From: Atopsyche davidsoni
Taxonomy: Eukaryota; Arthropoda; Insecta; Trichoptera; Hydrobiosidae
Length of the DNA: 64,000 bases
Direction of reading: 5' to 3'
NCBI GenBank assembly: GCA_022113835.1
Contig: JAILWY010000005.1
Location: 1,506,501 to 1,570,500, forward strand
In this document: positions 47,929 through 61,190 of the stretch, in pieces
Layout: the number at the start of each line of letters is the position of its first letter
Numbering within the stretch: the stretch's first letter is position 1
Position numbers and translations under genes: made by a program
The notes under the pieces: model-generated
Told to the model about the DNA's origin: nothing
What the model saw: the letters and a program-made list of their open reading frames with translations, nothing else
Database searches by the model: none

Positions 47929-47936
47929 TACTAGAG

Positions 47937-50900
47937 GGATGCATGTGAGTACGTATGCCCCACAACATTCTAGCGAAATATACTATTCTCACGTAATCAA
48001 CCTGTAATGAGTTCTCAAAGTATACTAAGACCTCGAGGCCAATCAATAATAAATAGGGTGGTCAAATTTAAGTTATATTCTGTACGAAGTAAAATAGTTT
48101 TTTTTACGGCAGCAAGTTTCTCATTATTTCCAAAAATATAAAACTGAACAGTAGACTCAAAACACCAAATTAACGATTTATTTTTTTTATTATTTATCAA
48201 ATACAATTCGACATGATTCGCAGTTCAAAAAACCTATTCGAGTTTGTCTCGACCTTCTGCGGTGTGACCAATCCGCGCACAATGGCCGCTGGTTGGAGAC
48301 GGCCTGGCCATCAGTGGATTATCATGCCATGCGGGAGGTGCATGCTGTACAAATGTTCTGCATCAGTTTCCATCACCTGGAGACCATCATCAGAACCATC
48401 AGTTTCTCATTATACCCTCCGCCGTTTCGTGAGAAGTGATACTCGAGATGACCGATGGCGTTAGATTCGCTTGAGGGCATCTTTTGATGCAGAATGATTG
48501 TCGACTTGTGCTATTTTTGATTCGGTGGAATTATGAAATTTGATAAAAAACCTATAAAATAAGGCTTGCGATTTTATTTTGAGATTAAAGTAATTTCCGT
48601 TTAAATATGGATTATGACAAATCGGGCCAAGATATATACCGGCAATTTATCGGTAATCGGGTATAAAAAGCTGCCTTTTTATGAAAAAATGGGCCGATCC
48701 AAATTATTTCCAGCGCTACAAGTTTTTGGGAGCTTAAAATCTTTTGTGAAAATTTAAGTTTAATTTTTAACAAGTGATCGATATTTACAGTGTAATATTT
48801 CAAATATTAATATAATCTTAACAAAATTGTTAAAAAATACGAAGTCTATAAAACCACTTCTAAAATAGCAAGCAATAAAATATATTTCCAACAAATTTTA
48901 AATATAAACAACCGCAAGGTCTTAATAGCTATACTGCATAGTACTAAATTTGGTTCAAATTTCTGACTTCATATTACTTTCTCAGTGGTCATGCAAAACT
49001 TAACCATTAAAAATATTAAATTTGACTTACATGCAAATCAAATCCTACTTGTCTAATAAAACTTGTTTTACTTACTTGCTTGTTTTATGAGATGATAATT
49101 TTTGTTTTTTTTTCCGCATTATTTTCACTCTCCACCCACTCCAAGCAAGCAATCTTTTCCCCAATTTTTTTTTTTTTTTTTAATAAATAAGAAAGAAACC
49201 TCTAGTCAGACGTGCAGGGTCTGAATCTTACGTCATTCTGTTCATTTGTACTCATCCAAGTATAAGCCCTCGGAGCATTCTTAAATTATAACCAACAAGA
49301 GAGTGGTCGTGTACCGAGAGCCGCGTACGAAATATGGCAGCGTTAAAGATGCCGTGAAATGTAAGGAATTATTCATAATAATGAATATGTTTTGCTTTGA
49401 ATTTTAATTGCGGGCTTTTTCGTGTGGGTTCATTTTAATATTATGTAAATATTTATACGTTTATTCGTTGTACTTTTTTTCAGTAATTGTAAATCACCGA
49501 GACGCGAGCTTTAATATCTGTTCCAGTGTGTAGTTGCTAAGTTGTTTATAATTCAAATGAAGGCCTCATTTATATACAAGTATACTTCTTAAAAACTTTA
49601 TCTTTAATTCATGATAATAAAAAAGTATACATAATTTACTGGAGGAAAATTAACTATTGACAAACAATTTTTTATAACTAAAATAAGCGATTTCGTATAT
49701 TTTCTTGTTTCAAGCTGTACATATTTAATAAGTACAAAAACGTCAAATATAAAGAATATGCGTGTTTTTATAAATATAGATATAAAATATAGATATAATT
49801 AAATTACCAACGATGCTTGGTTGGGTTAGGTTATGTTTTTGTCATGGGGTAGTGGTTAACATTTTTCCCCTCGTCTGCTCATTTAAGCCTTCTTTATCAG
49901 CTGACCGAATGCGTGTAAATTACCGGTAGCCTCAGGACAACAAGTCCGAGGGAGTCTTCCATAAATCACTCATGAAGCAAGGCTTTGATAGATCACACCC
50001 TCGAGGCGGTTCTGGGGAGCCAGAAGTATGTATGGAGTTTATCGCATCGTGGACACAATGAAGTTACTGAGCGCTCAAGCACGCTGCTGTAAAAACCCAC
50101 TGGAAATGATCAAACATGTAATATAAAATACAAAAAATATCAAGTTTGTTTAAATATTAAATAAATCTTTATATATATTTATTAAATAAATCTCCATTTT
50201 TTACTCATACAAATAAGAATCGATGTTTTGGTTAAGGTAAAACGTTTTACTAAATACTTATAGGTTGCTTCATACTCTGCATAATTTTCAACTTTATTCA
50301 AATGAGTTTGATTTTAAATAATCTCAAATAGACTTAAATAATATTAACCACACCTGATACTTATTACACAGATGATTTCAAAAATCATCCTTATATTTTT
50401 AAATAAATTAGAATCTCTATTAAAAATTAAATGGTGTCAAGTAGAAAAATGTTTATTCATATCATTTACTGGTTTTCTTTTAAAAAAAGGTTAAAATGAT
50501 CGTTCTTAGAATTTATTGTAAAAGGAATTTCTCTTTGAGAAACTAAACTGCAAAATAATGAGTCATTTACCTACTAGGATTCTTTGTTGATGAATCCACG
50601 CTTAAGTTTCCTGGGAATCGGGTCCTCAGACTCTGAGTGACATTGCTAATGTCCGATATATTGACAAGTCATATCAACTCTATGGATCAAATTCTGAAGA
50701 AACCATGAACCACCATGCGTCATACAGATCGTGATGGCTCATCCATTATACGAATGAGATTACAGTCGTTTTAAATTAGCTAAAATGCAAATCCCATGGA
50801 TAATTCCGATAATTTTTTCGTGTCACCATTTATACCAAAACCACAAAGATATATTTGTAGATATTCAATATTCTAAATGAATGGCGTAGTTTTTATCAAT

Positions 50901-53900
50901 CCAGGGGTTTTCTTGGTATTATAACTTTAAACTATTCAATAAAATAAGACGTAAAGCTAAACAATTTAAAAACAATATTTTTATATATTTCCTAAATGTT
51001 TGATATCTAAATATAAATATATGAAAAATGCGTTTTGAACCAAAAGTCTTCAAGTATATAACCAGTTTAATTTCATCGGTAATACACTTTCATGTTTCAT
51101 TTGTGAATCGTTAACTCTGAATTGATTAAACAATATGTCTGTACTGTTTAAATAAAATATTAACAATGCTCATAGTCTTACTTTGACTTCGCAAATTTAA
51201 CCTTTTACTGTGCATTTTTATATGCGAGTTTTTGACTAAATTAAAAACACATCATTATACCCCGTTAATGAAATGTTTTTTTAAACGTATAACTATGTTT
51301 GAATTATAAGACCAATTGCAGTTAAATGGTTTTATGCCTTAATGAAAGTCGGAATTTTATGTGCATCTAAGTATTTAATTATTATAAGAGTGTTTTGCTT
51401 CTCAATTGAGATTGTTTGAGTGCGTGCACTTGAAGACTGGTCCTGCTGTGTATGGAGATTGAAGTTGGCTCGTCAGGCAAGCGCTTACAATTAAAATGAT
51501 GAAGGAATTCCTATTATTGCGTTTGGATTGGAAGGTCATTGTTATTAAAATAAGTGCCTCGCGTTGCGGCAAAGCAGCACACTGATAAATAAATATAAAT
51601 AAATAAAAAAAAAATATTTTTACAAAGTTAGACTAAGAATTTTATTACAGTTTTAAAGCAGTTCTATTCCTTAAATTTTTATAAATTATAAATAAAACCT
51701 TTTCATTGAATTGATTGGCTCAAAAATATATCAAATTATTTTGCATTTAAACAACAAAAAATGCTAAAATAATATATGTCCAGAGATACGACTTACTCGT
51801 AAAACGAACAAAATAGTTATAAATTTTAAATGTTGTTTCTTAAAAAATATATAGAATTTATCTCGTCGTTTCATAAAGTTAGTAAAAAGAAATACTCACT
51901 ACTGAATATATATATATATATATATTGAAGCTTCCTTCATAACATGAACTCGAGCCCATCGTACTACTAGTATTTGTGTATTGGAAGTTGAACCAAACTT
52001 ACCTGTGATTTGTAAAGTGCTAAGGAGAACTAAATCTATGGCTGTTACAACTCTTGATAACAATAAGTTTTAATAATGATGAGCTTTTAGGCGCTATATA
52101 CTATTTATAAACGCAAGTGCATTATTGAATAGGCGTTAAGTTGTAGATCCAACATTACGTAATTTTAATATAAAACACGTATCTAAGGCAAACATTTTAC
52201 GTAGAAACGTCGAAACGTTAGAAACGCTATTAAACAAAAAATATAAAATACGTCATAACATCCAAAAACCGAATAATAATTAGATAAAAAAAATAATGCA
52301 AAAGGCCCACTGTGTGCATTCCAAATATTTTTTTATTACAAAAACTTCTTATATTTATAACTACCATATGAGCATGGAAAAACAAGTTTAAAAACAAAAA
52401 TAATCTGTAATTAAATTAAATTTTAATTTGATTATTTTCAAGCGTATTTGAACAGAAGAGCTCGCGCAAAAAATCAGTCAATATAAAAATGCAGACCGTA
52501 TCGTGATTCCGTCATTGATCGGCGTTTGAATGGAGATCGTATTGACCGCTAGATAAAGTACAATTAGAGCTACATTGATTAATCATCCGAACAAAAAGGG
52601 ACCTAAAAACTCAATTAAAATGCATTTAACACAGCTGATTTTTTACAGATCTAATATTTGGGTGAACCTGATTCTCCGATCTACCGAATAATAAATGTTA
52701 AAATCACTGAACGGATTTTTAGTAACAGCTCATATTTATCTGTATTATTAGTTGTTGCTTTAATGTTCATTGGATCAATTTTATAACTTACTAATTTTTT
52801 CAATTGTACTATTTACTTTTTAGGCTTTCTAAATAAGAACTGACACCTAACTTATGTTTAGTAGACAAAGAATTTATTTTTATGTATCTTGAGTGCACCT
52901 AATCAAAGATAAAATGTGGGAATGGTGATATTTTTATTGTGATAGTTAGTTAATCAAAACATATAAACAAGAAAGTTCAGAAACAGTTCAAAATATATCA
53001 AAGTAGCAATCTAGCAAAAAAACATATCTTTTATATATTTTGACTGTTGTGGCGGACTCAAGGCTTCACCGACAGTTGGCAGTCTTTTTAGTGATCCCAT
53101 TTTTTCCAAAGTTCTGCAGTCACAATAGTAACAGAAAAGTGTGGAATAACAAAGCGGAAACGGTGCGATCAGACATTTTTTACAACACATTTAATTCCGT
53201 AGCCTGACCGCGGCTCAGAGCCCTCGCTTTTGTTGTATTTTACGGCGTTTTTTGCGTCCACTGCCGGCCGTTTTCATACCGCGATATGGCGTGAGCTTTG
53301 TAATTTTTTTAAGCCCTGCGGACGAAATGAACGTACGACTTTTCAGTCTCCACATCCATAAGCTGTATATATATATATTTATTTATATGAAATGGTATTT
53401 TTTTCTAACTAGTTTAATTTTTTTTTATTAATAAAACATCCATGAAATACAGGTTTGAGTTCTACTTAAATTACAAGAAAATCCAGGTAGGGGAGAAGTT
53501 GCAACTTAATCGTCTCTTCTAGATTGAATTTACTATTGAATGACATCAAATCACGGTTTCTCTCAGCCCCTCTGACTAAACGCCATAATTTACCGTATTT
53601 ACCTGCAGAGCACAGATGTATTTAACTTACAGCGTTTCAAGCTTCATTAACGAATGTACTGAACATTCTTCCGCGATGTCAAACACCTCACCAATACTGC
53701 CCAGGGCTGCTGCTTGTTTATAAATGGAGGACAATCCTCCATTTCATTTTCAAAAAATCATTATAAAATAAAAATATATCTCTCATAAAACTTATTATAC
53801 GCCTATTAGTTTAGTGATCTGAATGCCAACGATACTAGTATTTATTTTCATTTCGGCTATTTTTTTTTAAATTAATTGTCTACATATTCAAAAATATAAA

Positions 53901-56900
53901 TTATTCTTCTTAAAAGCAAATGTCGGCACCGACAATAAACCGAAACCGTGTATAAGCCATTTAGTTAATATAGAAACAAATCAAATATAATTTTATTACT
54001 CAAGACAATACCTATAGCTTGCGTACGTTTTCATGAATTCAATTTATGTCTTCGATATTTTCGCGGTCTAAAATCGTTTTCGGCAATCAATGAGCTATTA
54101 TAATTTTTTGAGAAAGCTGTAAAAGCACCCTATGAGTGAATTAAAATGGACCACATAGTAGACAGTGTGGTATATATTTCAGGTTCCCCTGTCCCCCAAT
54201 TGCAAACGTAGGGTAACCCTACCAAGCCCGGTGTGGCTCCTCCCTATTCCGTTTTAGTTCTAATGCGATGGAGTCTGAGGAAATGTAATTCAAGCAATGA
54301 TGCTTGGAATGAAATGTATTAATTATTCTAAGAATCATCTTACGGCCCGCGACTGCGTGCCTCCTGCGCTCGGTGCTTCTGGTCAGGGGTGAACTAGGAA
54401 AGCATTTAATTAACATTCCATTGAAATTATTCTATTTTTAATTTTTAGATGAATATACAAATTAACTTCAAGAAGTATTTTTTTGAATTTATTATATAGT
54501 TCACAAATACTGATTAATACAAAAATCATTACAACAATAATTGGATAAAAGAAAAGAACATACATTGCATTCAACTTTAATTAACACTATGCGCTTAAAT
54601 CACTGCCCAATTTAAAAAAAATATATAAATGGCTGGCAATAATATTTTTGTGTGTAAATTACTTCGTTTTATAAATAATACTTCTAAGCCAAGTATCTTA
54701 GCTGATAAAGTTTTTGGTGTTAAAAAAATGAGCAAATATTGTAAATAGTGCATGTTTTCTATAAACCAAAAGAACTAATTTGTTTTAATTGACAACATTA
54801 AAGTATTGATTATTTTAAGACAATTATATACTTTATAAGATAAAAATAAATTAATAGAGGTTTTCTTAAATATATCCCTTGTAATCGCAATTTTTTTGTG
54901 GCTTAATATTAAAATGTAGATATTTTAATGTATACGAGTATTATTACCAAAAAGTGAGATATTTTTAATTGAGGATTGAAAAAAAAAAAGTTTGTAATAA
55001 CACACATATTATTATTGAATTAGTTATATTTATAATGTTTTACAACAGATGCAGTATTATGAATTAATTTTTAAGTGGTTTTGTCCAAAAAAAATTGATT
55101 AGCTCCCCAGATGAAGGCAATGACAACCTGTATCGAGGATCGACTGCAAGAAGTTTATCATTGGTTTCTTCTGAATGATGCATTGTTGGACTGCTCGTGC
55201 GACCAGACCAAATCAAGTTTTGGGTATTCTTTTTGTCTGAAGTAGAAGTCAACGGATTCGTCGAAACGATAATTTGTTTGTATCTCTGTATAAGGGATGA
55301 ATATGCATCTTTACACCCCCCAGCGCGCATGCCACTGAAAAATTCGATCAATTCAACCAGTGATTCTCAAATCGCAGTTTTAACAATATATGAATGTTTA
55401 TTCTTTCAACACCTAGTATAACTATATTTAGTTTTTTTTTTTTTTTTATATTAACTATAATAGTAAATATAATGCTGGCATAATAAATACGATAAAAAGA
55501 TTGACCTCTTATCGTTTCGTGTTTTGATATATTGTACGTATGAAAAAAATGGTTTGAAAATCAAAACAAAATGGTTTTTATAAATTTCAACAAAAACCAA
55601 TTTTTGAATTTGTTTTTCTTGAATATAATTTCTCTAATTAATGTAAATTCAATTTTTTTCATGAAGTAGAAAGTGAAAAACGAAACATCATTGGCAGAGC
55701 TTTGAAAGCTACAGACAGGCTATTAACCTGAGTTTTACAATGCGTCCCGTTCTCGGCGAGGTTAGGTTAGTTCGGTCCATACAAACTACCGTCCGAGGTT
55801 GGTCGGTGATTTCATTACGTTCGTATTATGTTGGTTTATCCCGTGATGCCTTTCTAATAATTTAAATTAAATAATTCATCGGAGGCGCTGCCCGGCGCAG
55901 CAAGGCGCCATTTTTTCACGACCGAGATTTAAATAAGAAACCTGGCCCGATCGTCATTTAGTTTCTGGATACACGTTTTTTTAAAATATATTAATTAATA
56001 CATTTGGTTATTGAATTGAACCGTGATTGTGTTTAAATCCATGTTTTCTTGACATAAATTACCAAAAATAAATTGGTTTCTTCTACAGTAACTGCTGGGT
56101 ATTGTGTTGTTTATATGAAAAGCATTTGATAAAATAACATTAAAAATTGGCATTATTTTCTGCCATTTAGTTAAAAATATTACCTGTTCAAATGTGGAGT
56201 ATTAAAAATTAAACCAGACTGTAATCAATGTTCTTTGAAAAGAGTATTAATTTTAATATAAGATTCTTAATTCCTGGCTTGGAGTATGTTTTTTTTTTCT
56301 CCTTTTTATTTTCATTAGAGAAGCGGACGAGTTTTTAATTAACAGACCGTTTTCGCAAAGAAGAGTTTGCACTCATTAACGAGACTTTTTAAAGCAAGTA
56401 TTTTTTTTAACAATGTGACGCGGTAATTTGGTATTTTCTAGAGTTTAAATTACCAACACTGACCAGCAAGGATGTTCATGGTTAATATATATATATATGT
56501 ATATCTATTTAAAATTTTATTTTAATCACATGTGGATGACCATAAACGCCCATCCCTAGACGGTGCTTATTCCTGAGCCTACAATAACAAGTAAGTTTGG
56601 CAGTGGTATTTGAGTGTATCACTCGTACGAGGTTCACACATTGATTAAGCCGGGCACAGAGAACCTTCGCGGTGTGTAATTACTTCTATTGAATTCGGGT
56701 TGTCGGTAATCTAAGTTTGAACCAAGTTAAATATTTGTCGGTCCAAATGTAATTAATTTGTAATAATCGACGTTGCTTCTGTGGGCATAATTAATATACA
56801 GTCGCGAGGGGTAGACCCTTCCCGCAGGATGATGAAAGCTATTTGCTTTAGTTATACTGCAGTTTTGTAAATTATTATTATTATTCAATTGCTTTTTGCT

Positions 56901-57912
56901 CGTAATATATTCACATAAAGCAGCAAGAATGATTGCAATCACTTTTTTATTTAAAAAGTATACCATCATTAAAATATCTAACTACATGTTTTAATACAAC
57001 AAACTACTTCATTATTATTTTACAAGAAATACACTGTTTGCGTATTTGTTTCAGAATGAAAAAAGTCATAAAGGGTGCCACAAAATAAATATATATTTTA
57101 AATATGAACTTTGGAGGGATTGGGAGGCTTAAGAGGGAGATTTTACCAAAACTTTTACACTTTTATTCGGCTGCTTATTTTGAGCATTACCCGCATAGTA
57201 ATTTGAATGTATGGCGTCTCCAGAGAGCGCGGTCTGCACTGCACACCCGATATGAAAAACTTCCTCAGATTCCCTCACAGGATTTCAGGAAAGTTTAAAT
57301 GAGAAAGCTGCCATATAATGGGATACAACTACTGTAATCGGATATATCTAACCCCGCTGGCAGCCCTCAGGGTCTTCCAAAAAAACACTACTCCCTCTCG
57401 CATTTCTTTGTAATTTTAACATATAATACAAAATATTTGAGACACGCGCATATTTATTTAATCTGCGTTTTTTAAAGCTATAGATTCACATTTAAAACGA
57501 CTAAGAAACATCAACCTTCATTACATAATTTTAAAACACGACGTTTTGATTTAAATTAAAGATATTCTTCGTTAAGTAGTTTTCAGGTAGTAATGACAAT
57601 ATATATTTCTTTATTTCTAAACATTCAAAAAACAATTAATGGATTGAACGTATATTTAGATAATTTAATTTGAAGTTGTGTAATATCCAATTATATAAAG
57701 AAATTCCTTAAAAACATAATACAAAGCTTACCGAAAACTATTTTTTTCATTAAATGTTTGAAACTAGTTAATATTTAACGATACATTTTAAGGAAGATAT
57801 GGCTTTCAATATCCCTGTAGAAAATTAAAATATATTAGTATTTAAAAAAAATCAATATTAGTGAAAATACAAATTTAGTAAAAATACAAATTTAAAATTC
57901 ATAACAGTTTAT

Positions 57913-57913
<1 letters not shown>
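47937..57913. other. AT-rich gene desert with scattered GC islands
   Basis: Islands at 48235-48480, 49200-49350, 49905-50080, 53130-53350, 54185-54410, 55730-55960, 56540-56830 and 57180-57400 are candidates for conserved noncoding elements. 51906-51925 is an AT microsatellite. Open frames within the islands (for example 48213-48464, 54219-54416, 57104-57298) carry no domain I recognise. Confidence 0.45.

Positions 57914-57914
<1 letters not shown>

Positions 57915-57983
<69 letters not shown>
57915..57983. repeat. (AT)n microsatellite
   Basis: An uninterrupted AT dinucleotide run of about 69 bp, the longest in the window. Confidence 0.97.
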
Positions 57984-57984
<1 letters not shown>

Positions 57985-60417
57985 CAAACATAATTTAAAA
58001 GCTGGAAATTCTACAAATATTTATCAAAACATATATTCTACTGTTATATAGAATACAAATGTGAAAACATGAAAGTATACATTTTTAATTTAAAAACCCT
58101 ATGGTTATACGAGCGCAACTTTTATATTTAGTGTTTATTTTTATCAGCTTAAGTTTCTTTTAATACAATTAAGTGCAAAATTACTTTATTACAATCACTT
58201 TTTTAAATTAAATTTATGTATATACGGTGGTTTTAAGTTGATACCCATTGATTCATTGAAAACACTAAAAAACAGAAATTCCAAACGCAATTCTTTCAGA
58301 CAATCCCTGTTCACTTATAACTTTTTTTAATAGTACTCGAGCTTTTTGGGCGAGAAGCATTCTTATTCATCAACTTTGAAAGAATAACTTTACTCTACAC
58401 CAATAAGCTTAGTAAAAAAGTTTGGCATTGCTGATTCTACTATGTTTTACCACTTTAAGATTATTCCAACTTTGCAAGTATTTTTAAATCACTTTTGTGA
58501 GCTTTGCCGTCGGAGTTTTATTGAGTTGCAAGGCTTTTGTATGCATAACAAAATCAAATTTAACGTTTTTTTTTTATCCCTTGGAAAAAAATATTTTCAG
58601 TTTGCATGCTAACAAAATTGTTTTTTTTTTTACTATGTTTATTTTATGATATGTAAACACACATTATTGATTCAGTTTTCAAATATAAAATTGAATAAAG
58701 AATTCATAAAAAAAAATTTAGAATGAAAATAAATATAACGTTCATATTATAAATTTCATATATATATGAAAATATAAATGATAGCAACCAAATACACAGT
58801 AATTATACTATTGACATTTCACTGTATAGTGCTTATAAGTATCATACAATTAGAATTTATGATAGAACATATAAAAAGGTATTCATTTTTAAGAATATTT
58901 ACATAAAACTACTTTTGAACTTGTAGTTAAAAAAACTGCGCTTTTGCATATTTTTCCTCCCTCGGCCACAGGGGCATAAAACTTTTTAAACGAAAAGAGA
59001 GCTTTTGCAAAAAGACAATACGGTCCTAAAAGTAATAATTGCGCCCCAAGCTCCCTTTCCAGGTTTAATCCGAATGTTTTTTGGAACTGCTAAGAATCCC
59101 CGCTAAACTTCCTTTATAATTTCGCATTACGCAAGATATACCATTACTTGACTAACTTTGTTTATTTTTAATGAAAAATAATTGGTATCGTGGAATTGTG
59201 CTGAGTCTAAAGCATTTTAATATTATTCGGGTTTTGCTTAATCGTTTTTCCGTTATTAGTTTAGAAAAGTAATTTGATGAAATGATAGTACTAGTTTATA
59301 TTTTATGTGACTTTGTCGTATTTTATACTGTATGTGCCTCCCAGCCAGTTTAAATATATGTGTGCATTGCATTAAAGCAAACAACGATAAAAAACAAGCC
59401 GAATACAAACGCAATTGCTTATAAAAGCTTGGTTCTGCTTATCAACCGACAACTTTCGAATTTGTTATACTTTTGCAAAGTAGTGTAAAATAAAAAATAT
59501 TGTATATTTTTATTTTATTTAGAGTGAAAGCAACAAAAAAGCAGTGCCGTCAGGTTTCATACCTGAAGAAATTTATTTATAAATAATTATCTCAATATTC
59601 AGTATGAAAGTAGATGAAGTCGCAAATATAGTTTTGAAAGCATTCTTAAGAAACATTATCGACTTTTCGCTTGTAGTGACATTTTTGGCGATTCTTCCAA
59701 TCCGCTAGACCACAGTTTTCAACTCGTTTTAAAACATACGAATCCTTTAATTCAATCAACTGCGCGTAATTGTGATATCGATTGATAGTTTATCAGCGCA
59801 TCAGCAACGAGCGTCGGTCGGTCGGACCATCGATCAGATCGGATCGGACAATACCGAGAAGGCCGCGGTCACAAAAGAGATCTTCTGCGGGCATCTGGGA
59901 CGTCGTATATTATCGAACGACGGATGCTGTAACCATGCCCTATGCTAAAATTTGAGTATTCAACATAATTTGACGTGACAAGTAAAGCTATAAAAAAAAA
60001 CCTGCATTTTTAACGTTAGCAAGTTTATTGTGTAAACCATAACACAGCACACAGTAAACCTTGAATATTAATTTGAACCTCAATAAGTAGTCAAATATTT
60101 ATGAAAGTTACATGAATCATCTTATGTTAACTTTAAATGCTTGGAAAATAATCCAGACGGTAAAAACTTCAACAGACCCTTAGTAGTTATAAACTACGTT
60201 TTACTCGTAAGTAAATACCCCAATAAGCAGAAATGACGTAATAAAAATTTACGGACTTTATTGCCTTTAGTTTATGAACGAAGTTTGAAGTGCGGTCACC
60301 CTACAAATCAATAGATACGTTAGACAGAGAGTTAGACTCGCAACCATCACGACTTTTGGCGATGTGTCAGTGTTTGGTTATCATAAGTACATATTTTTTT
60401 AAGCGTGTGTGAGTGTA
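57984..60417. other. AT-rich noncoding stretch with one GC island
   Basis: 59740-59940 is GC-rich with microrepeats (cggtcggtcgga near 59816 and gatcagatcggatcgga near 59831). No coding region recognised. Confidence 0.5.
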
Positions 60418-60418
60418 A

Positions 60419-60464
<46 letters not shown>

Positions 60465-60471
60465 ATATATA
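60418..60471. repeat. AT-rich microsatellite
   Basis: TA-dinucleotide array interrupted by AAATA and TTTA, about 54 bp. Confidence 0.9.
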
Positions 60472-60947
60472 GCATGGATCATAATTTCTCTCAGTTTACG
60501 TGTCTAATGATGATATTCTTTGCCATTTGACTTGTGAAATACTTTTGGATGCTCAACTTTCTCGCGTGTTGAAATCCGGATCACAGTATGAAAGATCGGT
60601 AACATTTGAAGTCTTCATTTCTATAGGTTAACCTTTCCTGTTTGTTGCACGAGTGATGGACGAAAACCAGGGATTGCCAACACTCAACGTATATTTAGTT
60701 TTGTGTATTTTCCTCTCAGGTTATAAGTCGTATCAAATTGCGGTTGATGTTTAAAAATTTCATCTAATTAGGCTAGCAGTTGTAATCCTGAAAAGTAAAT
60801 CTAAACGTACATTTCATTTTTATTAAAACTGAAAGGACATAAAGTTTTATTATATTTTAGAGCTGAATCATATGATTTGCAAACAGAGTTTTAAATATTT
60901 CTTTGATTTGGAGTATTGATTAGGTTAGATTGAATTAAAATGGTTAG

Positions 60948-61190
60948 TAAAAGAACGTACCAGCAACTGAACCTAGAGGAATTTCAAAATATTTATCTAC
61001 ATTGACGGTTAGGGTAGGCTAGGTTAGTCGGCAAGCAAAGGTTCTAACAACTAAACCACGAAGTTTAAAATAATCTACTTTAGAGGTTTAATAAGTTAAG
61101 GTCGGGATCATATAGTCTGCAAGCAAGCTTGCTAGCAACTGAACCATGATGAGGTTTAAAATAATTATCTTCCTTGAAGGTTAGGTTCCC
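60948..61190. repeat. Degenerate tandem repeat, ~86-bp period, three units
   Basis: The phrase GCAACTGAACC (with substitutions) recurs at 60963, 61047 and 61134. Each is followed by an AT-rich TTTAAAATA-type stretch, and GGTTAG(G) words recur across the array. Units are diverged, so the array is old. Confidence 0.6.
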
